Assembly (NCBI GenBank): GCA_964390795.1
Contig: CAYMLQ010000057.1
Coordinates: 1-22,103, forward strand
Length of the DNA: 22,103 bases
Source of the DNA: CAYMLQ01 sp964390795
GTDB taxonomy: Bacteria > Verrucomicrobiota > Kiritimatiellia > RFP12 > UBA1067
Direction: 5' to 3'
The translations under genes and the position numbers were made by a program. Position 1 is the first letter of the stretch. Each line of letters starts with the position of its first letter. Under the pieces are notes generated by a model. The model did no database searches. It had not been told where the DNA came from and saw nothing but the letters and a program-made list of their open reading frames with translations. Of this stretch, positions 8,601 to 16,000 are shown piece after piece.

Positions 8601-10088
8601 TCCGGCGTAGAGGGCGAGGACCGTGTCGAACGCCGAGCCCTCCGTGTCGACGACCAGCGTCCCTTTCAGCGCGGCGGTGAACGTCCACCACAGCGAGTGA
8701 CTCGGGGCACCGGCGTAATGGGCAGGCTCGCCTGCCTCCGCAGTGGCGGTGGCCGTGTCGGCACACACCGCGCCGGATGTCGTGGCGAGGATGCCCGCGC
8801 CGGCGAAGTTGTCGTTGAAGGGAGTCGCTGCGGTCAGGAACGTCCAGCCGATGTTGACCTCGCCGAATTGATCGGACGTCTTGCCATCCACCGCCACGTA
8901 ATAGGGCATCCCGCCCATCAGCGCGTATTGGATCGCATTGCTGCTGAAGGCTGTCACGGCAACGGACAGCAGCGACGGAAGGGATGCGCCGAGGTAAACC
9001 GCAGTCGCGGCTGAAAACGCGCACCCTGAGGTGTTGAGTGAAAGGGTGCCGTCCGCTGCAGGGGTGTACACCCACCACAGCGAACGCACCGCATTCGTGC
9101 CGTTATGAGCGGGCTCACCCGGCTCGGAGGTCGCGAAAACCGTTGAGACGCCGCCCATCGAACCTGAAACCCCGGACAGCCCTGCCGCACCGGCAAACGC
9201 GTCATTCGCGGGGGAAGGGCCTTCGGAGAAACGCCAGTTGAATTGCAGTGTGCCTGTGTCCGTCGCCCCGTCCACGGCCATCCGATACGTCGCAGACTGA
9301 ACAACGGGGAACGTCATCGTGTTGACGCCGCGCACTCCGGCAACAGGAACCAGCGCACCCAAGGAGTCGCCCTGATAGACCGCGCAGACCGGATTGCAGG
9401 TGCTTCCGGCCATATCGATTGAGAACACCCCGTTCGTGGCCGCGGTGTATAACCACCAGAGAGAGTGGCTGGCTAGGCGGCCACCGTGCGCGGGTTCCGA
9501 GAGTTCTGCGGTTGTGTAGAGATAGCGCTCTCCGGCAACCACCGCCGAACCGCTCGTGACAGCGTTGGACAGAACACTGGGTGTCGCGAAACAGTCGTTT
9601 TCGGCGTAAGCGCCTGCGGACAGCAGATGCTGAGCCGTCGTCACGGTCAGGAGACCTGAAACCACGGGCAACACGCTGTCAGCGGCAAGGTAGTAAGTCG
9701 TCCCCTGGGTGACTTTCAGCCGGATGCGGCTCCAGCCGTTGCCGAGCGCCGGATCGTCGTCGCTCCTAGCCAGCGGCACAAGCTCAGCGAGCGAAGCTCC
9801 CGTATAAATCGACAGGAGGGTGTCGAATTCGCTGCCAAGGGTATCCACCGTCAGAAACGTGTCCGCCGCAGGCGTGTAATTCCACCACAGGGAGTGGGAG
9901 GGCTGAACCCGTGGATCGTGCGCAGGCTCGAACGGCTCCGCGGTCGCGTTATCGATCTGATAAGCCTGGGTCGCCGGCAACGCGGCTGCATGGGTGAAGT
10001 TGTCATTGGGGGGGATCTGTGCGAACAGATTCCCCGCAGCAAGAACCATTGAAACCGGCAATGCCGTGACTAGCTTGTTCATCGTCAT
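2601..10088 (-). CDS. Giant secreted NHL-propeller / cadherin-like / FN3-like protein
   Basis: A 2495-residue exported protein, probably a surface adhesin or binding scaffold; ligand unknown. It opens with a signal peptide (MNKLVTALPVSMVLAAGNLFA). Four domains of about 130 residues follow (26-552), each with an EPAH...SLWWxYT signature. Cadherin-like domains (xPTxIxLSxxxVAEKQPPGT.VGTFS) start near residues 553, 1076, 1600, 2120 and 2315. Four FN3-like domains alternate with them; the first three each carry a six-blade NHL propeller, giving 18 blades of about 54 residues built on GVAVDGAGNVYVAD..NHRIRK. The last 75 residues resemble a C-terminal domain frequent in PVC secreted proteins (STNLLTGFT...FWKVSTGE). 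The start at 10088 is preferred over a TTG at 10097 that overlaps the previous stop; ATG 10082 is also possible. It begins 5 bases after the 2367-residue gene, so translation is probably coupled. No enzyme motif was seen. The reading frame is certain; the role is inferred. Confidence 0.93.
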   Translation of the reverse strand: MTMNKLVTALPVSMVLAAGNLFAQIPPNDNFTHAAALPATQAYQIDNATAEPFEPAHDPRVQPSHSLWWNYTPAADTFLTVDTLGSEFDTLLSIYTGASLAELVPLARSDDDPALGNGWSRIRLKVTQGTTYYLAADSVLPVVSGLLTVTTAQHLLSAGAYAENDCFATPSVLSNAVTSGSAVVAGERYLYTTAELSEPAHGGRLASHSLWWLYTAATNGVFSIDMAGSTCNPVCAVYQGDSLGALVPVAGVRGVNTMTFPVVQSATYRMAVDGATDTGTLQFNWRFSEGPSPANDAFAGAAGLSGVSGSMGGVSTVFATSEPGEPAHNGTNAVRSLWWVYTPAADGTLSLNTSGCAFSAATAVYLGASLPSLLSVAVTAFSSNAIQYALMGGMPYYVAVDGKTSDQFGEVNIGWTFLTAATPFNDNFAGAGILATTSGAVCADTATATAEAGEPAHYAGAPSHSLWWTFTAALKGTLVVDTEGSAFDTVLALYAGASLTNLQQLASNDSAGDDAMYSRIEYLLDAGATCHIALDGYSVSDSGGACLNWSFSRFYVAPTDIALSCTQVAEKQPPGTAVGTFSSSDTDVGDSFSYTLAAGSGDADNGAFSVSNGTLRTLASFTNAVKSSYSMRARSTDLGGKWFEKAFTITVPPPPAVTTLAADAVSNAVATLRASVNPNGFSSDAFFQYSTDPGLDAWVATLAGTGGAGSTNGPGNEASLNAPKGVAADGAGNVYVADSSNHRIRKVTPEGDVSTLAGSGVAGFLNGSGSEAKFSSPAGVAVDAAGNVYVADCGNHRIRKITSAGTVSTLAGSGASGSDDGAGSAAAFCSPSGVAVDGAGNVYVADTGNHRIRAVTPAGFVTTLAGSGVSGFADGPGASARFSGPSGVAVDGAGNVYVGDSDNHRIRKVTPAGAVTTLAGTNSPGFADGSGTEARLYNPSGVAVDGAGNVVVADSGNSRIRTVTPAGAVTTLAGSGVSGFADGSGASTRFSAPSGVAADGAGNVYVGDSGNNRVRKIGPQPAFRLAQSGLAGASAVPVSLSVTGLLSGITYYFRASATNGFGAASGGILSFTTTGATNRVPVDITLSSLSLAENQAADTFVATLGTADPDAGDTFTYTLAAGDGDADNGAFGVSNGTLRTSSGFSGAVKGSYSVRIRSTDRAGLRFLKAFTLAVLPAPAVTTLVADAVSQRAATLRASVNPNGVRADALFQYSLVSNLSYVDTLAGTGMTGTNDGSGAVATFSQPYGVALDGAGNLFVADYNNHRIRKVTAAGVVSTVAGSSDSGLADGFGASAKFNNPKSVAVDGAGYVYVAERGNNCIRKIAPSGLVTTLAGTNSAGFADGSGTAARFNNPSGVAVDGAGNVYVADAGNNRIRKISPVGAVTTLAGATGGFRDGTGTNALFSAPTGVALDGAGNVYVGDESNHRVRKITPAGAVTTLAGAGFEGFADGSGAAAWFNHLSGVAVDRGGNVYVADVQNYRIRKVSPSGAVTTLAGSNVGFRDGNGAAALFNMPQSVAVDGAGNVYVADLNNHRIRKVGLPPDVLASGALAQSGLTGSGNVQVSLAVTGLQPSTTYYCRAVTTNGCGFVWGQIVSFATPAYTAPTNLVLSPAQVGDKQPPGTVVGVFSTADADIGDAFSYALVAGMGSADNGLFSVSNGTLTTLACLTNAVRSSYSVRVRTTDLEGLLLEKAFTITVLPPPVVTTLAADAVTFTGGTLHGAVNANGVRVDALFQYSTDPTLGLTVSTLAGSGVAGFTNGSGRQASFKNPLGVAVDGAGNAYVADTDNHRIRKIAPNGAVSTLAGTGEAGFLNGSGSAAKFSSPCGVALDGAGNVYVADANNHRIRKITPSGEVTSLAGSGLRSFSDGTNTVACFNAPSGVVLDGAGNVYVGDSGNNRIRKITPNGTVTTLAGSGTAGSSDGTNTAASFNLPLGVAVDGAGNVFVADMNSHRIRKVAPNGAVTTLAGSSGGYADGSGTAAKFFYPYGLTLDSTGHVYVADTFNSRIRRITAEGAVTTVTGNSYDFQDGPLPTARFRNPGGLAMDAAGNIYVADTNNERIRMIGPPPGMLAQSGVTGVGDVQVSLALTGLQPGANYYYRVLLTNESGTVYGPILSFSTPAYTAPTGLTLSPSQVAEKQPPGTVVGTFSTADADSGDAFVYTLVSGTGSTDNGAFSVSNGTLRTLASFTNAVKSSYSVRARSTDLGGLWFEKAFVIAVAVTPAITTLEADAVSSTVATLHASVNPNGVRADAFFQYSTNVNLSTFVTVLAQGGVTGSGEVQVSKALTDLQPGTNYYFRSMVTNVYGTFYGQILSFDTTVVSANRAPTNIVLSASGVAENQPSGSLVGTLSATDPDVADTFTYTLVAGTGSADNGSFSISGNALLTFASFNFESKSSYSIRIRATDQGGLWYEKAFTITVSDVVEPAPAIVAIETAGTGGVPVIRWTSIANHLYTVYQSTNLLTGFTVQQAGLPASPPFNSYTGAVDGVRAKFWKVSTGE
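3150..3430 (-). other. FN3-like domain 4, without propeller
   Basis: This part of the giant NHL protein encodes a continuous FN3-like domain of about 90 residues, from PAITTLEADAV through FFQYSTNVNL and VQVSKALTDLQPGTNYYF to GQILSFDTT. The segment after FQYSTNVNL runs straight into TVLAQGGVTGSGEVQVS with no propeller. It serves as the internal reference for where the propellers were inserted in the other three copies. Confidence 0.8.
3900..4859 (-). repeat. NHL propeller 3 (six blades) inside an FN3-like domain
   Basis: Six tandem repeats of about 160 bp, from VSTLAGSGVAGF to NNERIRMIGPPPG, encode one complete six-bladed NHL beta-propeller. It is preceded by an FN3 half ending FQYSTDPTLGLT and followed by the second half, beginning MLAQSGVTGVGDVQVSLAL. 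Blade 6 is the most diverged (TTVTGNSYDFQDG). Blades 1-3 match those of propeller 1 in order. Confidence 0.88.
5460..6431 (-). repeat. NHL propeller 2 (six blades) inside an FN3-like domain
   Basis: Six tandem repeats, from VDTLAGTGMTG to NNHRIRKVGLPPD, form one six-bladed NHL propeller. The preceding FN3 half ends FQYSLVSNLSY; the following half begins LAQSGLTGSGNVQVSLAV. Blades 4 and 6 are one or two residues shorter in the AG..GGFRDG / SNVGFRDG loop. Blade 3 resembles blade 5 of propeller 1 at both protein and DNA level. Confidence 0.88.
7020..7995 (-). repeat. NHL propeller 1 (six blades) inside an FN3-like domain
   Basis: Six tandem repeats, from VATLAGTGGAGS to NNRVRKIGPQPAF, form one six-bladed NHL propeller. 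It is bracketed by an FN3 first half ending FQYSTDPGLDAW and a second half beginning RLAQSGLAGASAVPVSLSV. Blades 4 and 6 are almost identical over TTLAGSGVSGFADG, suggesting recent blade-level duplication or conversion. Confidence 0.88.
8431..10010 (-). repeat. Four N-terminal SLWW domains of the giant NHL protein
   Basis: Four diverged copies of a beta-rich domain of about 130 residues are encoded here. Each has a PxNDxFA-type opening (N-D-x-F in copies 1, 3 and 4), then EPAH, SLWWxYT, a DTxGSxFDT-like strand, a YxGASLxxL segment and a YYxAxDG ending. The pattern resembles bacterial pre-peptidase C-terminal-type beta-sandwiches. They probably form a binding or spacer array at the free N-terminus. 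Copy 2 lacks the FDT motif (STCNPVCAVY) and has two cysteines instead. Confidence 0.75.
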
Positions 10089-10093
10089 CACGC

Positions 10094-13000
10094 TCAATTT
10101 CCGTTGTTTGAATAGGAGCGGAACCCGATCTCAATGTCCTGAACAGCATCCTGATCCGGCAGACCGTCGCGATTGGAGTCAATGCCTTCGATGAACGTTT
10201 TGAGCACCTTGACGCGATCAGCCCCCAGCGATCCGGCCGGTACGATCAGCACCCATTCCGTGTTCCAGACCGAACGCCCGATCAGATCTTTCGAGAGGTA
10301 GGTCGCCACATCGGTCGGCGTCGTGGACGCGCGGAAGAGCGGGTGACGGCGGATCTTCGTCTGCGCGTCCACCCCGCCCGTATAGTCGTTGTAGAGGTCC
10401 GCCCACGACTGATCCAAATGGCCGCTGCCGATGGGGAACGGCAGAGGGATCACCTGGTTGACCACGTTATACGCCAGAACCGTGTTGTCCATACCCGGCA
10501 CGCGCATGTTGTCCGAGCCAGCCGGGATCAGATAGACATACGGCTGGTTGGCCAATTGCGGGTACACGCCTGACTGAAGGACTTTGTTGTATCCATCAAA
10601 GTAGATGCCAGCGGCATAGATCTTGGTCGCGAAGTGCGACGAGCTGAAGCCGTTGTCGCCGCCTGCCAGATCCTTGCCGAAGAAGTTCTTCGCGAAGTCG
10701 ATCGTGGTGCTGAACGGTATCACTAGGGCAGGCTCCTTGAAGGCGAGCCCGTCCTGCGATTGCAGCGGCTGACAGAACCGCTTGTAAGTCGGCAGTGCCA
10801 GCAGGTCATCGACCCAGTACTTCGTCAACTCCGTGCGCCACGCTGCGTTGCCTGTCGCATCCGGTTTGATGCGGAAGGCCTCTTGGCGCAGACTGAACCA
10901 GGTCACCTCCTGCTGCGGGTTGTTGATGCCGAGGCGCGGCTTGAGCACCAGCCAGTTGGCCTTCATCCGGGCCAGGATGTCGGAGAGTCCCGAGTCTCCG
11001 TCCCCGCCCCACAGCATCGGGCTCCCGTTGTCCGTTTCGCCAATCATGCGCGAACCGACGATCTCATTCAGGAACTGCTTGCCGGAGCCGTCCGACTCCA
11101 GCGCGAGCTGCCCGCCGGTCTCGTAGTCGTAGGCCTTGGCCGCCAGCCAAACGTACTTCTGCGCCAGATCGAACGCCGTGCTGTAGCGGCCCATACCCTC
11201 GTTCTGGGTCAGGCGGAAGAACATGTCGTTGTAACGGGCGCGGCTCAGCGTGTCCACAGCCTGTTTGCGCACCATCTCCCGCTCGTCCAGTATCCGCTGG
11301 CCGTCGGCGATCAGCTTGTTGTAACGCTCCTGGGCCTCGAGCAAATCGCCCCAGACCACCTGGAGGTTATCCAAAGAGGCGAGATATTGACCAACCGCAT
11401 CCGAGATCTGCGCCGCCAGGTCTTTGATCTCAAACGCATAATCACTCTGCTGTCCTATCTGATCAGCGATCAGCTGAATGATCTCCCATTCTTTTCTTGC
11501 AGCAATGACCGCGACTTGTGCGGTTCCCAGCAAAGAGCGCAGCGAAATAATTGTCTGAAGCTCTGGCCCTAGTGTTGCAAATTGCGACAGCGCTTTGGGA
11601 TCAACGGTTATTGCCATGCCCGTCCCCAATACAGTCGGAATCGCTGCTTTGGATTTTTCGTTCAGATATATCGTATTCTCGGAATTCAGCGCGGCTAGAA
11701 TTGCTGTTGTTTGTAAGCTCGCATCCTGAAATGTGTAATACTTCTGCGCAATACTAATCCCCAACTGTATAAGATTTTTCAAACTGGCGGCGCCCATCCG
11801 CGCACCGACGTCAGCCTTTACGTCATCCACATTGACGTTAGCCGAATCCACAGCGGCGATTGCCTGCCTTACGGCAACCATGGCTTTGATGAAATCAATG
11901 TAGGCCAACTGGATGTCGCCCATTGCGTAGCGCTTGCCCGAGACGTTTTCCGGCTTCAGGATGAGGCCGTTGGCCGCCCGCTCGTACGTCAACGTCAAGT
12001 CCCACTCGTCATTCTTGATCTTCTTTGTGTCTCTAATCACCGAGTTGGTGTTCAAACCCATATCCTGATCCGAAAGCCCGTACTGCGTGTAGTCCATCCA
12101 CATGTAATGGAACAGATCCGGCCCCATGTACCCCTGCGGATAGGTGCCTGACGGCCCGATATCCCCGGAGATGGGATAGCCGAACAGCTTGATCAGTTGC
12201 TCGTCGTAGGCCGACTCCTGCTGGTCGAGCGACTGCTGGAAGTCGTTCTGGACGTCCTGCATCTGGCGCGTGCGGGAGGCGACTGTCTGCGCTTTGTTCA
12301 AGGTCACCTGCGCATTCTTCAGCGCCGTCTCCGCGCGTTCGAGAATCTGCTCGAAGTGCGAAACCTTACCCTCAACGACATCGTCGGGGGACAGGTCGAA
12401 CGGAATGGCGTTGTCCGAGAAGCCAAGCGGGTTCAGCCCCGCATCCAGTTGATCCATTTTCTTCTGGAGCGTGTCCTGATACGTCGCCAGCGCAACCAGC
12501 TCTGCGACCGTGTCGCGGTTGATGTGGCGCAAACCCTGATCCTTATACTCCTGCTGGAGGTTGGTCGATACATTTTCAGGCAAGAGGCTGTTCGCGACGG
12601 CCCAGTTGACGAAAGCGTTCACCGCGCCGCGGCTGCCCCATTCGCCATACCCAAACGCGCGTGTGGCATCCTCGTCCTCGTAGCCACCCATACGGCCACA
12701 GTCTTGCCAGACCTTCCGAGCCGTGCGGTCCAGGATGTCCACGGACGCCTTGCTCATCGCCGCCGCGGCCTGTGCGAAGCGCTCCTCCTCCATGTAGTCC
12801 ACGTTGACCACATGATCGTTCACGATCATTTCGCCCATGGTCGGGAGCCCCCAGGAAAAATACGGGTTGCGCAGCAGGCGGTAGTAGCCCTTCACGGCGC
12901 TCAGATAGTGGCCCCATGCATCGCCATGACCCTGCGGGAAAAGCGTCGCCGCGCGCACGGCGTCATCTTGAACCGGCGAGAGGTCGGGATTGACCTCACC

Positions 13001-16000
13001 GAAGATGTTGTAGTTCACCGAATAGGCGACCTCGCCGGCGGTGATGCCGCGGGTGTAGTTCCACATCAACCGGTTATAAACCGGCGGCGCGGTATTCGCC
13101 GGAAGCTGCGCTAGGGATCGGCCGCACAGCAAGGCCAGCTCTTCGTCGAGCAGCGTCGGCACTTGATTGTCAAAGCAGAAGAGCGACGACGACAGCGAAC
13201 CATAATCCAACTGGACAGTGCGGTCGCTGCTGGGCGTCGTAAAGGCGGTTCCGAAGCCGATGGTCGGATTCATCGCATCGGTGTAGGCCTCGTTGCCCAG
13301 CACCATATACAAATCGGCCAACCGTTCGACCGCCATCAGCAACTGGCTGTTGATGTCCGCATTGTTGATGCCGATCACGTTCTTGCCCATGGCAATGCTC
13401 AGAGACTCGGCCTTGTTCAACAAGGTCTGATAGAGCTGGATGAGCCCGACTTGGGTCAGGTTGTCCTGGTTCAGCGCCACGTCGCCTTGATACGGCGCCC
13501 CGGCCGCTTGAATCATGGAAACCGTGGTCTCCGCTTTGTTCTCATAGAGGCTACGCATCCGCTGCGTAAAAGGCGTCACGCTGTTCAGCACGCGCTGCAA
13601 CCAGCCCTCTGCAAGTGTCGGCTCCGACCACGCGCTCCACTTATAGATATCGCTTCCGGCGATTACCGTGTTCGCATCAACCGGCAAGACCTTCCACGCC
13701 AACACGCTGCTGTCCCTCGGGCGATAGCGGACGCGGTAGTAGGTGTTCACCAAATCCGCCAGCGTGCTGCCCTGTTGTCCCAGTGTGAACCGCGTCCACC
13801 CGTTTGAGGCTGCCCGGTAATCCTGATACATCGACGGATTGGAGGGCGAGGCTTTCTGCCACTCGAACGTGTAGTTCTCTGGATCGCCTGCAAAGGACTC
13901 CGTGTACAACACATCCAAGGTCTGCGCCAACAGGTTGTTGGGATCCTGTCGCGTGACTGCCGGTGCGACATGTAGCTCGTTTGTCACCTGGACAACCTTC
14001 ATTGAGATAACATCCGCAGTCTTCACTCCGGTGCCCTCTTCTGGCAGCGCGTCATTTTCGAGCAACACCACATAGTTCGTGCCGCCGACCGTCGTGAGCG
14101 CATAGTGATCTACAGGGGCATAGTTGACCTTCAGCTCCTTTGTCTGCGTAACCGAATTGCTCCGGATATTAAACCCTGCCGCTGTGGGCGACTGTTCAAC
14201 CTTCGTCGGAAGCGAGTCGACCGCCTCATCCCACATGCTCTTATTGGCATTATCGACCTTCACAAGCGCCTTCAATGCCGAGCACTCCGCTTGATTCAAG
14301 GCATTCACATGCAGCATCGGAACGCCACCCGCAGGCGCATCCAGCTCACCGATTAAACAGAGCGAATTCGTCTCGTGTGCCGACGGGTCGTAATTGAAAC
14401 GGCGGCTCAGCGTGGCCGGAAGGTCTTTGAAAAAGACCTTGCCCTTACGCAGCATCGCGTTGCCTTTCGGGGTGAGGTCGAAGCCCAGAGCCGCGAGCTT
14501 GTCCGTAGCGGTGACCGCCGCAAGGCTCGCTGTGCGCTTCACCGTCGGATCATAGAGGACGGCCACGCCGTTCGTCGTTCCGGCAGTCGGAGACGGGTAG
14601 AGCACCGCCAGACTTTTCGCCGCCCAGACTTCAGGCAAGCCAAACGCGGCTGTCGTGAGCGTATAGCCGATCTTCATCACGGGAGCCGTTTCCGGCCATT
14701 GCACGTTCCACGTCCAAGGCTCCGGCGTCCCCGTCAGCACATCCCTTGTCGCGTCGCGCAAACGCGTGAGCCAGGGAATCTCGGTGCCTGCGGCGGGCTG
14801 CTCCGGCAGGCTTGGGAAGTAGAAGCCGTCCTGCATTCTGTAATGCATATAAATGTCGAACGTTCCGTTGCGGCGCGCCCAAAGGACGCCTTTACGGTCG
14901 CGGAACGGAACCGTGCTCTCCAGATTTGCAGGCTCAATCCAGTTATTCTTGGCGCACCAAGGGTCAATCAGGGTGTCGATCGGGTGCGGCCCCGGAAGGA
15001 CTTTCCCCGCTTCCGCTATGCCTTCCAATTTGGGATAAAGGGTGTTCGTCACCAGGACATGATAGAATTGCATCGCATAACGGCCGTCCTTGACATACTG
15101 GAGCAAAGCGCCGGGCTTGGATGTCTCCTCGGGCACATTCAGATCGGTGCGTAACGCCCAAACCTTGATGCCGCCATTGCCGGCCTCCGCATACGCATGC
15201 TCCTCGTTGGGATTGTAGCCAACCGCGCTATTGGTGTTCTGCACATAGACATAGAACGCCGTATCCGGATCAGGCACGACCGGCGTGTTGGTGACGATGC
15301 CTTCGGTGAGACTTGAAACGCCCGCGCTCCCCCGTTGCGAGGCCAGCACAATCTGCGGTTTGTCTTGAATCACAGGCCATCTCGCAGCATACGACTGCCT
15401 CCATCCGGGAAACGTCACCGCCTTAGGCATTTTGTCTTTGATCACGCTGCTGTACCACCAAACCTCTAGATTGTCCGTGAGGTTCTTTTGGGTTGTCGTG
15501 TTGACAAAGTAGATGGCCGACGGCGGTCTTTCATTCGCTATCTCTTCAGCGATCGTTTTCTGCTGCTGCGTATAGTAGGTATCCGGATTGTAGTGCGTAC
15601 CCGATGTCGGCTTGTAGATATACCCTGATACGCTTGCATCATACGCGTTTGTGAAGTCACTCCCTAACACCCGGTGAAACGTCACTTCATCGCCAACATT
15701 ATTGATGACTTGTTGCGAAGTGAACAGGGTTGTGTCGCTGTTGAGAACCGACTTCACCACCATGAACCACGTGTTATCCAAACCGTCCTCATCTGTCCCC
15801 TGCAGCTTGAGCAAGGACAGTCCGGCGCCTATTGAGCTGAAGGTGTTTTCAGCGCTGATGGCATAAGCATGTCCCTCGGGCTCCTGGTAGGGCATCCGCT
15901 CGGCAGTATAGGCATTTGGAATATAGACCGGGATACCCAAATCGCCCGGCGACGTACCGCGAACAAAGGTCGTTGGGTTCGCGGGCCAGTCGCACCTGTA

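Noticed and set aside
10089..10097. TTG at 10097 as the start of the NHL giant
   Set aside because: It overlaps the stop codon of the preceding gene, and ATG codons at 10088 and 10082 give a proper signal peptide.
10760..15154. Plus-strand open frames of 200-305 codons opposite the 2367-residue gene
   Set aside because: Arginine-, leucine- and histidine-rich translations with no recognisable domain and no supporting ribosome binding site; the opposite strand has a continuous secreted protein.
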